39,883 bases of DNA, from NCBI GenBank assembly GCA_959596505.1, contig CAUFWM010000010.1, forward strand, positions 1 to 39,883, in the 5' to 3' direction. Origin of the DNA: an uncultured Collinsella sp. Its GTDB lineage: Bacteria; Actinomycetota; Coriobacteriia; Coriobacteriales; Coriobacteriaceae. Positions within the stretch are counted from its first letter, which is position 1. Each line of letters starts with the position of its first letter. The notes beneath the pieces were generated by a model that worked only from the letters and a program-made list of their open reading frames with translations, was not told the DNA's origin and did not search any database. This document shows, piece by piece, positions 7,667 through 15,187 of the stretch. A program made the position numbers and the translations under genes.

Positions 7667-8179
7667 TTATGCGCAAGTGTTGTCTTTGGAGGTAGCGTCG
7701 TTGCCAGTGGCGCTATCCAGCAAGAACAGTCGTAGCGCGAGTTTGATCGCGTAGCCCGGTTTGACCTGCGCCGCGTCTCCCATGCGCTCGCCCAGGTCGC
7801 CGCAGTAGGCATAGATGTCGCGGATCAGATTCGCGCCCGAGAGGGTAAACATGTAGCCCGCGTCCGAAAGCGCGTTGGGTGCTGCGGGCAGTCCCGCGGC
7901 CGCACAAAAGCTCGCAAGGTCGGGGCTCATGACGGCCTCGTAGTCGATCGCGGTGCCACGGTCCTGAGCGGCCTGCTCCTGCTTGCGGGTGTATGACAAT
8001 GCCGCCGCCAGTACAAAGCTGGGCGTGGGCGCATTGACGTCGTCGTTGGTGGCGACGAGCTTACCGGCCGCTTGCGTGACCAGCCAAGCGACTTCGCGCT
8101 GACAACGAACGGCCTTACGCGTCACCGGCTTAATCGATCCGGTGGAAACGCTTCCCTTGGGTTGAGTGGCAAAAGCCAT
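7667..8179 (-). CDS. Hypothetical protein, 170 aa
   Basis: Not recognised. The ATG at 8179 follows GGGAGGG, so the frame upstream to 8269 was trimmed. The protein looks soluble and mostly helical. It has no signal peptide, membrane segment, Cys cluster or known motif that I can see, and a central stretch rich in Ala (AAALSYTRKQEQAAQD). It is convergent with the PilZ operon and divergent from the secreted-protein pair at 8577. A -10-like TATACT (8240-8235, minus) may be its promoter. Good codon use and a clear ribosome site support a real gene. Confidence 0.65.
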   Translation of the reverse strand: MAFATQPKGSVSTGSIKPVTRKAVRCQREVAWLVTQAAGKLVATNDDVNAPTPSFVLAAALSYTRKQEQAAQDRGTAIDYEAVMSPDLASFCAAAGLPAAPNALSDAGYMFTLSGANLIRDIYAYCGDLGERMGDAAQVKPGYAIKLALRLFLLDSATGNDATSKDNTCA

Positions 8180-8576
8180 GGGGCCCTCCCAACAAATAGC
8201 CCGTTTAGCAGGCAAAAATGACACATGCCACACCAGTATAGCGAGTGGGGAAGGACTAGGGCGAAGCACGGCGGAGGGTGAATGATGCGATGGCGTGGCG
8301 CTGCGGTTGCAAGGCTTAAGAGGGACTTATGACTGCGCGGGAGAGAGATCAAATAAGGTAAACGATGTTCACATGGCACCACATATAGCCCTAGGTAGAC
8401 CTATGAATCTGCCGGAATGTAGGCTGCCGAAAACTCATAAGGAAATCGTAAGAATTATGGTATTCTCAATTCCATGTCTAAAGGATGGGCAAGCAACATC
8501 CAACACGAAAGCGCGGGCTCCCCTTCCGGGCTTCTCGAGGGTCATCTGGGATGAATGGGGAAAGAAAGGGGTCCGC
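8180..8576. other. 397-base divergent intergenic region
   Basis: It separates the minus-strand gene at 7667 from the secreted-protein gene at 8577. I see a minus-strand TATACT (8240-8235) without a strong -35 box. On the plus strand there is an extended -10, TGG-TATTCT (8458-8466), which would give a leader of about 105 bases. I looked for a c-di-GMP riboswitch signature in that leader and found none. Confidence 0.4.
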
Positions 8577-9368
8577 ATGGATACCAAGGCATTAAAAAAG
8601 CAGATGGGCGCCGCCATCGCCATGGTCCTCGTGGCAGCCGTAGCCCTCGGCTCTGCCACCTTCGCATGGTTTGTGAGCAACAACAAGGTTGACGCTACGA
8701 CCAGCAAGATTTCTGCTCAGTCGAACTCTGCATTCATGTATATCCGTGACCAGGATGAGACGTCCACGGATCTTCTCACGGATGAGTCTTCAGTTGATGA
8801 TGCTGAGCTCTTCCCTGCCCACTGGGTTACGTCGACCGAGTCTGCTGCTGAGGGCCACTACAAGGGCAAGGACGCTGCTAATTTCTTCACCGCTTTCGGC
8901 ACGTCTGCAGACGAAAACGGATACGTCATGGATCCCACTTCCTTGAAAAAGGTGATTGCTGACGGGCAGACGGAAGGTACGCCTGAGGCTGCTGTCGCCG
9001 GAAAATACGCCGTTAAGAATCTGTTCTATGTTGGATCGAAGGGCGCGGACCTTACGAATCTCAAGGTTGATAGCTGCGCAATTAAGTCAGCCGACGGTAA
9101 CGTTCAGTTCGATAACGCTCTTCGCGTGCTAGTAAAATGTGGTAGCAAATGGGTACTTTGCGGTCCTACTGGCGTGATTGCTTCCTCGGATGAGGGTGCG
9201 GTTCTGGCTCCCACCGTTTCGTCCACGGAGAGCGAGCTGGAGATGTACGTTTTTTATGATGGTGATGACGCCAAGATCTATACGAATAATCTCAAAGATC
9301 TGAAGACGGCTTCCAAGCGCATCAACGTTGTCTTCACCGCTACCTCTACTCAGACCGATAAGAAGTAG
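8577..9368 (+). CDS. Secreted protein with SipW-type signal peptide (TasA/camelysin-like)
   Basis: 263 residues. Basic start MDTKALKKQM, then a hydrophobic segment (about 11-30) ending AVALGSATFAWFVSN. The A-W-F junction is typical of SipW substrates such as TasA, and cleavage is expected near A30/W31. The mature part is rich in Ser, Thr and Asp, with no sortase motif. The C-terminal pattern is relaxed here (VFYDGDDAK, without Cys). The start at 8577 follows GAAAGGGG. The first 45 residues are nearly the same as those of the next gene at 9439, so the two are recent paralogs. A strong terminator separates them. The likely role is a fibre or matrix subunit, by analogy with TasA. The matching signal peptidases would be those at 18817 or 23554. 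Confidence 0.78.
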   Translation: MDTKALKKQMGAAIAMVLVAAVALGSATFAWFVSNNKVDATTSKISAQSNSAFMYIRDQDETSTDLLTDESSVDDAELFPAHWVTSTESAAEGHYKGKDAANFFTAFGTSADENGYVMDPTSLKKVIADGQTEGTPEAAVAGKYAVKNLFYVGSKGADLTNLKVDSCAIKSADGNVQFDNALRVLVKCGSKWVLCGPTGVIASSDEGAVLAPTVSSTESELEMYVFYDGDDAKIYTNNLKDLKTASKRINVVFTATSTQTDKK

Positions 9369-9387
9369 TACGTTAAGCAACTAAGCG

Positions 9388-9420
9388 AGGCGGGGGAGAA
9401 CTGTCCCCCGCCTTTTTCTT
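9388..9420 (+). terminator. Intra-operon terminator between two paralogous surface-protein genes
   Basis: A perfect 10-bp GC-rich stem (9388-9397 with 9404-9413), a six-base loop, then TTTTTCTTT. The ribosome site of the next gene (AGAGGAGG, 9423-9430) begins almost directly after the T tract, leaving no room for a promoter. Confidence 0.85.
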
Positions 9421-9438
9421 TAGAGAGGAGGATTTTCG

Positions 9439-10383
9439 TTGAGCGTTAAACAGATGAAAAAGCAGCTTGCAGTGGCAGCCTTGTCTGTCGTTATGGCAGC
9501 AGTTGCGCTTGGTTCTGCGACGTATGCCTGGTTCGTCTCGAATACAAAGGTAGACGGCACTACCAGCACCGTTAGCGCTCAGGCAAACGGTATGGTCCTC
9601 CAAATTGCGTCCGGTCCAAATGCCATTCATGACGGTAGCGATCATCAGACGACCGCCGCAAGCACTGGCCATGAGATCAGTCCGTCTTCCACGGACGATG
9701 CCCATAGCTGGTTTGTACCAAAATCATGGAATGGTACAGATGTGAGTGGTTACCAGAAGGCAACGATTTCTAAGCAGCTTGAGGGTTCCTATACGCTCAA
9801 GGGAGATACCGAGACTTATTACGCCTATACGATGGCGGAATATACGCTCTACACGATTAACCAGACCGGCGAGGCTGACGTCTATCTCGACAACAGCAGC
9901 TCGAACGGTCCCGTTGTTGTGACTGCGTCGGAAGGCGCTTCGAAAGATTGGTTTGACAAAATCAAAGGCAGCCTTCGTGTTGGTCTGCTGATTAATGACG
10001 AGCTCAAGGTTGTTTATGCTCCGGTCCTTCCGACCGGCAAGGGAAACGATGTTTCTGCTACCGAGGGCTGGAGTTGCGTGAATTCCGGCAGCCTCTTGGT
10101 GACCATGGTACCGTCCTACGCTCATGTATACGGTGGCAATATGGTCGATCAGAACAACAAAAACTGGGGAGCAACTGGAAGCGGCGACTCCTACGTAAAG
10201 CCGACAGGCGATGCTCAAATGCTCGCCCACGTTGGTTACAACGGGACGAACTTTAAGGTTGTCATTTGGATGGAAGGCACCGACAGCGATTGCCAGAACA
10301 TGTCTGGCCTCGATGTTGGCGAAGGAAGTCCGACTTTCGACGTAACGGTCAGCTTGGTCGGCATCGTGCCGGATTCAAAGTAG
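9439..10383 (+). CDS. Secreted protein with SipW-type signal peptide and WMEG motif
   Basis: 314 residues from a TTG start at 9439, chosen because AGAGGAGG lies 8 bases upstream; the ATG at 9454 is too far. The signal segment (about 9-30) ends AVALGSATYAWFVSN, with cleavage expected near A30/W31. The mature region is Ser/Thr/Asp-rich and probably beta. Near the end is KVVIWMEGTDSDC, the pattern shared with the genes at 6491 and 15188-17923. There is no sortase signal or second membrane segment. It depends on read-through of the terminator at 9388-9420, so it is probably made in smaller amounts than the protein at 8577. A TasA-like fibre or matrix component is the best guess. Confidence 0.8.
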   Translation: MSVKQMKKQLAVAALSVVMAAVALGSATYAWFVSNTKVDGTTSTVSAQANGMVLQIASGPNAIHDGSDHQTTAASTGHEISPSSTDDAHSWFVPKSWNGTDVSGYQKATISKQLEGSYTLKGDTETYYAYTMAEYTLYTINQTGEADVYLDNSSSNGPVVVTASEGASKDWFDKIKGSLRVGLLINDELKVVYAPVLPTGKGNDVSATEGWSCVNSGSLLVTMVPSYAHVYGGNMVDQNNKNWGATGSGDSYVKPTGDAQMLAHVGYNGTNFKVVIWMEGTDSDCQNMSGLDVGEGSPTFDVTVSLVGIVPDSK

Positions 10384-10412
10384 ACTTAAGCCGCCAACTA
10401 AATATGCCTGAT

Positions 10413-10445
10413 AGGGGTTGTTTCGATTGAAGCGGCCCCTTTTTG
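10413..10445 (+). terminator. Terminator after the paired surface-protein genes
   Basis: AGGGGTTGTTT (10413-10423) pairs, with G-T wobbles, with AAGCGGCCCCT (10430-10440), followed by TTTTG. Confidence 0.7.
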
Positions 10446-10493
10446 TGTGGCTGTCTGGTTCAAACGCTTTGTCGCATATCGCTCGGGATCGGC

Positions 10494-10499
10494 GATAAT
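10494..10499 (+). promoter_or_regulatory. Candidate -10 element of the HNH gene
   Basis: GATAAT about 30 bases before the start codon at 10530. The nearest -35-like TTGTCG (10469-10474) is 19 bases away, so support is weak. Confidence 0.35.
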
Positions 10500-10529
10500 G
10501 TGGGGAACTGTTCTTTCTGGAGGTTCCTT

Positions 10530-11612
10530 ATGGACGGCATCGCTTCTAGTGTTCCGCTGATTGCTCGGCCGAGTTACGACCGCGCTTGCAGCTTTGTGCC
10601 GTCCGAATATGTCCAGGCCTGGGAGTGGTTCTTGCGCGAGGAGCAGCGTGGCGGCCTGTGGGATAAGCTCCCGCATCGCACGAACGCCGATAGCCCTCAA
10701 TATCCCTTTCGTCTGACGATTGATTCCGAGCTCTTTCCGGTGTCGCGCGATTCGGGCATCTTTTGGCCTGGTCGCGGACGCGTTAAGCATCCGCGTGAGA
10801 AGACCTTCGCGCTCTCGGTGCACAATTCCAAGCGCGGCGCCTACCCCGATGTTCCGCCGCTCTATCTTGAGGACGGCACGTGGGTGCTCAAGTACTCGTC
10901 GCAAAGCACTTCTGTCGAAAACTGGCGCGACCAGGATTACAACCAAAAGATGATCAACTGCATGGAATGCGGCGTTCCCGTTGGCGTGTTCTTTGCAACG
11001 AGCGCTGGCTACAAGGTGCTGGGCCTAGCGTTCGTTGAGCGCTACGAGCCGGAGAACAGCTGGTTTGTGCTGCATGGCCCTGTCCATAAGGGTGGGCCCG
11101 ACGCGCGTTTCTTCCCCGACATGAGCTACATGAAGGATGCTCCGGTCGCGGCGGAGTTCTCTGGTGCTTCGGCAAGTGATGATGAAAAGGTCCGTTACGC
11201 GCTGCGTCGCGAGCGAATCGGGCAGCAGCGCTTTCGCACTCAGCTCTTTGAGGCCTATACCGGTCAATGCGCCGTCTCGGGTTGCAGCGTCAACGAAGCG
11301 CTCGAAGCTGCGCATATCGAGAACTACTCGGGTCCCAAGTCGCAGGTTGTCAACAACGGCATTCTGCTGCGCCGTGACTTGCACTCGCTGTTCGACGCCC
11401 ATCTGATTTCGTTTGAGCTGGTGCGCGGCGACTATCAACTTTGCGGGTCGTACCTTCTGCAACAAACGGATTATGCGACGTTTGCGGGTTCGGTGCTGCG
11501 TGAGCCGGACGAACATCGCTTGCGTCCCAACGCCCGATTCCTCGAGGCTCACCGTGCCGAGTTCGATTTCTCTGAATCGCGACGTCATGCGGAGGCCGTT
11601 GCTCCGTATTAG
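10530..11612 (+). CDS. HNH endonuclease (HNH_2-type) with uncharacterised N-terminal domain
   Basis: 360 residues; the ATG at 10530 follows CTGGAGGT. The C-terminal part (about 240-300) is an HNH nuclease. It has C-A-V-S-G-C, then A-A-H262-I-E, N-N-G-I-L-L, and D-L-H285-S-L-F-D, the usual order for HNH_2 enzymes often found in modification-dependent or phage-restriction proteins. The N-terminal 200 residues contain a Trp/Tyr-rich beta-like region (FWPGRGRVKHPREK, LYLEDGTWVLKY). This could be a divergent SRA/YDG- or EVE-like reader of modified DNA, but I cannot confirm that. It stands alone with its own promoter. A solitary type IV-like restriction enzyme is plausible; substrate unknown. Confidence 0.75.
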   Translation: MDGIASSVPLIARPSYDRACSFVPSEYVQAWEWFLREEQRGGLWDKLPHRTNADSPQYPFRLTIDSELFPVSRDSGIFWPGRGRVKHPREKTFALSVHNSKRGAYPDVPPLYLEDGTWVLKYSSQSTSVENWRDQDYNQKMINCMECGVPVGVFFATSAGYKVLGLAFVERYEPENSWFVLHGPVHKGGPDARFFPDMSYMKDAPVAAEFSGASASDDEKVRYALRRERIGQQRFRTQLFEAYTGQCAVSGCSVNEALEAAHIENYSGPKSQVVNNGILLRRDLHSLFDAHLISFELVRGDYQLCGSYLLQQTDYATFAGSVLREPDEHRLRPNARFLEAHRAEFDFSESRRHAEAVAPY

Positions 11613-11730
11613 TCGGCTGTTGCCCGTCGCAACCCAATCATGTCGATTGATCGGATCGCGCCGCGCCGCATCGAGTGCGGCACGATCCTGCCACCCTCTC
11701 CTCAACAGTTAAAACGGGAAAGGGGAGACC

Positions 11731-12012
11731 ATGGGATGGCGAAGCGATATCGCGCGAGGCGTGTACGGAAACTTGCCGCGAGCTCTGATGAATAGGAATC
11801 TGTTTCCAACGGTCGAAGTCAGCTGCAGTCAAATCTGTCTGCCCTGCCCTCGCTGTGGCGCAGACCTGCCATGCCTAGACATCAGTTTCATCGACATCCG
11901 CGACAAACACGCTACCGACCCGCGGGCTCGAGTGGGACTGCGTCTCCCGGTCTATCCTCAACAATGCCCAGCCTGCGGTTGCGCCATTTCCTATGACGTT
12001 GCGGACGCCTAG
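11731..12012 (+). CDS. Small protein with two CxxC motifs (zinc-ribbon-like)
   Basis: 93 residues; the ATG at 11731 follows AAGGGGAG. It has CLPCPRCGADLPC and, about 40 residues later, CPACGCAI, which could bind one zinc ion as a zinc ribbon. There is no membrane segment. It lies 118 bases after the HNH gene on the same strand and may be co-transcribed with it. The specific function is unknown. Confidence 0.6.
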   Translation: MGWRSDIARGVYGNLPRALMNRNLFPTVEVSCSQICLPCPRCGADLPCLDISFIDIRDKHATDPRARVGLRLPVYPQQCPACGCAISYDVADA

Positions 12013-12024
12013 CTGCCTGCTAGC

Positions 12025-12117
12025 GAGCGAGGATTTTTGGACGATTGAAAACTGAGGGTGGATTATCGGACGTTTTTGGGCTGAAAGGCTGTCAAAAATG
12101 GGAGATTATCCACGCTC
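12025..12117. repeat. Dispersed intergenic palindromic repeat, copy 3 (degenerate)
   Basis: GAGCGAGGATTTTTGGACG at 12025-12043, then GGTGGATTATCGGACG at 12057-12072, and the inverted GATTATCCACGCTC at 12104-12117. The same arms occur at 3633-3776 and 5597-5683. This copy is more diverged. Confidence 0.5.
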
Positions 12118-12232
12118 GAGCAAAGCTGCCGGGTGCTTCTGCCTCTGGGCGGCAGCTTGCTGCCAGAAGTGCTCGCCGATCCCCAAGCCTGGGGTTGTAG
12201 CTTACGAGCAGGCAACTCAGCTACCTGTGCAG

Positions 12233-12291
12233 ACTCGATTTTCGAGGATTTTCGCACTCGATTTTCGAGGAAATTGGACTCGATTTTCGAG
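12233..12291. repeat. Three-unit palindrome array ACTCGATTTTCGAG
   Basis: Identical 14-base units start at 12233, 12256 and 12278, spaced 23 and 22 bases apart. Each contains the near-palindrome CTCGA-TTT-TCGAG. The array ends 8 bases from the stop codon of the DUF5710 gene. It may act as a protein-binding array or as tandem 3'-end hairpins. Confidence 0.6.
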
Positions 12292-12298
12292 TTTTGCC

Positions 12299-12997
12299 CT
12301 ACAGGTAAATCCCCTCGAACAGGCTCTTGTGAAACTTGGTGTGGTGGTCGCGTGCCCAGGTAAAGAGCGCCTGGTCAAAGTTGCTCTGACTGGCGGGGAT
12401 GCCAAAGACGCCGGCGACTTCCACGCGCACGAACTCCAGCGCGGGCAGCTTGTTGATGGCCGTGAGCGCAAACGGCGACGTGGACTCCTCGAACAGGTAA
12501 TGGCTGCCTTGCAGCGCGCCGCAGGCGGTGCAGGTGCTGGCGAGCGATACGGTCTTGGTGGTGCGCGACGTTACGGGCTTGTAGCCGCAGCGCTCGCGCA
12601 GGTAGTCGCGGATCTCGGCCGGCACGCAGCCCAGCGCGGGGACGATGGCTATGGCGTTGGCGCGGGCGGTGTCGATCGCGATGTGGCCCGCGTCGTCCGT
12701 GGCGAGCGCAGCGCTGGGCGCAGCCTTGCTGCCCGAGTCCTCGGCCGCCCAATACGGAATGCCAAAGGCCGCGACCGTCGTCTGCTCGTGGCACTTCCAG
12801 CATTCGCGCTTGCCCAGCACCAGGTAGATGTAGGGCGCGCTGGGGTCGGAGCGATCCACGCCGGGCAGCCACGCGGCAAAGGGCTCGGGGTTGACGCCAT
12901 CGGGCACGTACCAGATCTTCTTGATCCGGTCCCACTTGGCGCCCAGGGCCTTGGCCTTGTCTTTGTGCGAAAAGGGAACATCGAGCTCGGTGCGCAT
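12299..12997 (-). CDS. DUF5710-domain protein with two CxxC pairs
   Basis: 232 residues; the ATG at 12997 follows AAAGGAG, so the longer frame to 13222 was trimmed. Residues 4-32 carry the DUF5710 pattern (LDVPFSHKDKAKALGAKWD then K-x-W-Y-V-P). This small domain often accompanies DNA-processing or mobile-element proteins such as primases and topoisomerase-like enzymes. C66-W-K-C69 and C156-T-A-C159 could together bind zinc. No catalytic motif is recognised. The C-terminus (FDQALFTWARDHHTKFHKSLF) is helical and basic. Its nearest plus-strand neighbour starts 317 bases away, divergently. Function unknown beyond likely nucleic-acid association. Confidence 0.72.
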   Translation of the reverse strand: MRTELDVPFSHKDKAKALGAKWDRIKKIWYVPDGVNPEPFAAWLPGVDRSDPSAPYIYLVLGKRECWKCHEQTTVAAFGIPYWAAEDSGSKAAPSAALATDDAGHIAIDTARANAIAIVPALGCVPAEIRDYLRERCGYKPVTSRTTKTVSLASTCTACGALQGSHYLFEESTSPFALTAINKLPALEFVRVEVAGVFGIPASQSNFDQALFTWARDHHTKFHKSLFEGIYL

Positions 12998-13314
12998 GGC
13001 GGCTCCTTTGTGCGACTTGCGGTGCATGTGCTCCAAGGATACCCCAGGGCCGGGTGTGTGGTCGCTAAACGAGCATTTCGACCGTCCGAGAAGTCGCGGA
13101 GCATTTTGGCGAGGGCGCGCCGTCAAGCAAATGGGCAAGCAAATGGTCAGCTTTTGGTCAGTTGAGCGGCAACCTTGCCAAAAGCTTGACGGATTTGCAG
13201 CTAGACGTCGACGAATGAACATTTTGGTTGCGCCGTGGCGAAAAACCGCCGGTCGTTTACCGAAAACTTACTAGGACCGCTAGCGGCCGCCGACGCGCGT
13301 GCTATCTTCGCGCC
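12998..13314. other. 317-base divergent intergenic region
   Basis: It lies between the DUF5710 gene (minus) and the gene at 13315 (plus). It contains CCGTCAAGC (13120-13128) and its inverse GCTTGACGG (13184-13192), and a short direct repeat AAGCAAATGG at 13125 and 13138. No convincing -35/-10 pair is visible in either direction. Confidence 0.35.
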
Positions 13315-14418
13315 ATGGGGTACTTTATCGTTTCACATAACGCTGCGCTGGCGCTTTTGGCGCACATCCCGAACCCACGCTTTGGGGATTCGGAACCAGA
13401 GGTCGTGTCGATTGCAGGCGCCTGCGCGCTGTTGGACCAAGAGGCGCAGGACTTTATCGATCGCTATGATCTGGGGATTGACGCGCTGGAGCTGATGGTG
13501 CCGACGCGCGCCGACCGCCGACGGACCAAGCACGTCGCGACGCACCTGTGCACCAATGAGCTCCCCGCGGGTTCGTTTATCTCGCTGGGCCACTGGATGG
13601 GCGGCCTGGATGCGTATGTGTGCTCCCCCGAGCTGGCGTTTGTGCAGGCTGCGCACGACAGCTCTGCGGCCGAGGCCATCTATGCCGGCTATGCCATGAC
13701 ATCGAACTATCGGTTGGATAACCTTGCGCCCGGTGGGGTGACAAGCAGGGATGCGGGCATGCGCGATGGCAGGCTCACGACCAAGGAGCTCATTGCGGCG
13801 TACCTTGACCGGGCGTCAAAGGTGAGAGGCGCCGCCAAGGCGAAGACGTTACTTCCGTATGTGGTGGAGGGCTCGCGATCTCCAAGGGAGTCGGGGCTTT
13901 GCATGTTTATGTCGTTGCCTGCACATTGCGGTGGGCTTGCGCTGGGCAAGGCCGAGCTGAACAAGAAATACTTTATCCGCGACGGTTACAACGATGGGCG
14001 CAACCGCAAACTGCGCGTGTTGGAGCGCACGCCCGACATAACGCTAACGGCGAAAGCAGAGGTGGGCCTGGATAAAGTAAGGGCAGGCTTGCTGCCCGAA
14101 GTGCTTACCGCGCTGGTCGACTACGACAGCGACGCCATCCATGATGGAAGCGAGAAAATCCACAAGGACGCCGAGCGCCGCAACGAGCTACAGATGCTCA
14201 ATGGGGTCGCGTACTTTACGGTGACGACTGACCAGGCAAGCGACTACGAAAAGCTCGTTCGCCTGTGCGAACGCATCCGACGGAAACTGCATCGGAATAA
14301 GCGACCCATTTTTAACAAGCCCATGAGCAAGGAGCAGCGATATCTTGCCCTTGCGCGCGTCGAAACGAAGCGGTTTAAGCTTTGGCAAACCGTCATCGAC
14401 GCGCATTGGCATTGGTAG
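13315..14418 (+). CDS. AbiEi/DUF559-like protein (putative nuclease-fold, Coriobacteria-type)
   Basis: 367 residues from ATG 13315; an earlier in-frame ATG at 13228 adds 29 low-complexity residues. No clear ribosome site precedes 13315, so the start is the weak point. The N-terminal half resembles AbiEi-type proteins. The second half has the actinobacterial DUF559 pattern: S-R-S-P-R-E-S, then L-P-A-H-C-G-G, then VDYDSDAIH and K-D-A-E-R-R-N-E-L. DUF559 is related to Vsr-like PD-(D/E)XK endonucleases. The same architecture appears in the truncated gene at the right window end, so the two are paralogs. The catalytic acids are not clearly conserved. A toxin, defence or regulatory role is inference. 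Confidence 0.65.
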   Translation: MGYFIVSHNAALALLAHIPNPRFGDSEPEVVSIAGACALLDQEAQDFIDRYDLGIDALELMVPTRADRRRTKHVATHLCTNELPAGSFISLGHWMGGLDAYVCSPELAFVQAAHDSSAAEAIYAGYAMTSNYRLDNLAPGGVTSRDAGMRDGRLTTKELIAAYLDRASKVRGAAKAKTLLPYVVEGSRSPRESGLCMFMSLPAHCGGLALGKAELNKKYFIRDGYNDGRNRKLRVLERTPDITLTAKAEVGLDKVRAGLLPEVLTALVDYDSDAIHDGSEKIHKDAERRNELQMLNGVAYFTVTTDQASDYEKLVRLCERIRRKLHRNKRPIFNKPMSKEQRYLALARVETKRFKLWQTVIDAHWHW

Positions 14419-14455
14419 GGGCGGTTGTTGGTCGTGGGGGCTAACGGCCTTATTT

Positions 14456-14638
14456 TCAGGTCTAATACTTTTCCGCGAAGTGAACGAGTCAAAACAGACC
14501 CCCGAAGCATCGACACTTTTGGCGGCTCATTTCCTGCGGTTTTGACGTTAGAATCCTGCGGTTTTGGCTTCGAAAAGTGTGCATGCTTCGGGGGGACCAA
14601 ATAAGCTCGTTCACTTCGCGGAAAAGTATTAGACCTGA
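14456..14638. repeat. 183-base element with perfect 33-bp inverted repeats
   Basis: 14456-14488 and 14606-14638 are perfect reverse complements over 33 bases. Inside them, a second imperfect pair (14497-14520 with 14573-14597) extends the palindrome. The centre holds TCCTGCGGTTTT twice (about 14532 and 14554). No ORF is present. It could be a MITE-like element, a very large hairpin, or a cruciform-forming site. No target-site duplication is obvious. Confidence 0.7.
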
Positions 14639-14713
14639 CTATAGGAAGGTTGTCCGGATGTGGCATCGAGGCCCATTCGGGCCCGATCGGGGCGCTCGCT
14701 GGGGTTATCTGGG

Positions 14714-14820
14714 CGACTTTGGGCTTGGCTGGGGGTGGCCTCCGGTGTTGTCGAGACCACTTTGGGCTCGCTTGGTGTGGTCGCTGGCGTTGTCGAGGCG
14801 GCTTTGGGTGCTGCGGCGCC
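14714..14820. repeat. Imperfect 42-base tandem repeat, about 2.5 units
   Basis: Units begin at about 14714, 14757 and 14799, each starting with an ACTTTGGG- or GCTTTGGG-like core and ending in GTTGTCGAG. The period is a multiple of three, and the minus strand reads as Thr/Pro-rich 14-residue repeats, but no start codon or ribosome site supports a gene. The rest of the 14419-14882 gap holds the large inverted repeat and the tRNA terminator. Confidence 0.45.
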
Positions 14821-14847
14821 CTTTTGGCTTGGCGGCGTAAAACAAAA

Positions 14848-14874
14848 CAGCTCAGAGGCGAAGCCTCTGAGCTG
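14848..14874 (-). terminator. Terminator of the tRNA-Val gene
   Basis: CAGCTCAGAGGC (14848-14859) and its perfect complement (14863-14874) form a 12-bp stem with a three-base loop. Read on the minus strand it is followed by TTTTGTTTTA, 9 bases past the CCA end of the tRNA. Confidence 0.85.
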
Positions 14875-14882
14875 CGAACATT

Positions 14883-14957
14883 TGGTGGGCGTTAGAAGAT
14901 TTGAACTTCTGACCTCTTCCGTGTCAGGGAAGCGCTCTCCCCCTGAGCTAAACGCCC
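14883..14957 (-). tRNA. tRNA-Val (anticodon GAC)
   Basis: Read on the minus strand: acceptor GGGCGTT pairs with AACGCCC, followed by A and an encoded CCA. The D arm contains GCTCAG...GAGAGC. The anticodon stem CTTCC/GGAAG encloses CTGACAC, giving anticodon GAC. The T arm carries GTTCAAATC. All invariant positions look normal. It has its own promoter and terminator. Confidence 0.97.
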
Positions 14958-14986
14958 GATCAAGGGTGCGCGAGTGCGCAGGAAAT

Positions 14987-15015
14987 AATATAACGGAGCT
15001 CCCGCCCGGTGGCAA
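14987..15015 (-). promoter_or_regulatory. Promoter of tRNA-Val
   Basis: On the minus strand TTGCCA (15015-15010) and TATATT (14992-14987) are exactly 17 bases apart. Transcription would begin about 20 bases before the mature 5' end. Confidence 0.7.
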
Positions 15016-15187
15016 GAACTATTTTTTAAAAAGCGGCGATTTGCGACCCTATCCGCCCCGATGCAGCGCGAAGGGCACGCGAAATATTCCGTTTGTACCC
15101 CCGATGAACTGCACGTTCGCGTAAAATAACTCCATTATGGGCAAATGATGTCCAGGCGGTTTACAACACGGCATCTGGGGGAGGGGC

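Noticed and set aside
8467..8576. Possible c-di-GMP riboswitch before the surface-protein pair
   Set aside because: I looked for the GEMM core and its paired stems because of the nearby PilZ gene; the conserved bases are not present.
14629..15015. Minus-strand frame with Thr/Pro repeats
   Set aside because: It passes through tRNA-Val and its terminator and promoter, so it cannot be an intact gene; kept only as a possible relic.
14660..15124. 154-codon plus-strand frame
   Set aside because: It reads antisense through the tRNA gene and has no ribosome site.
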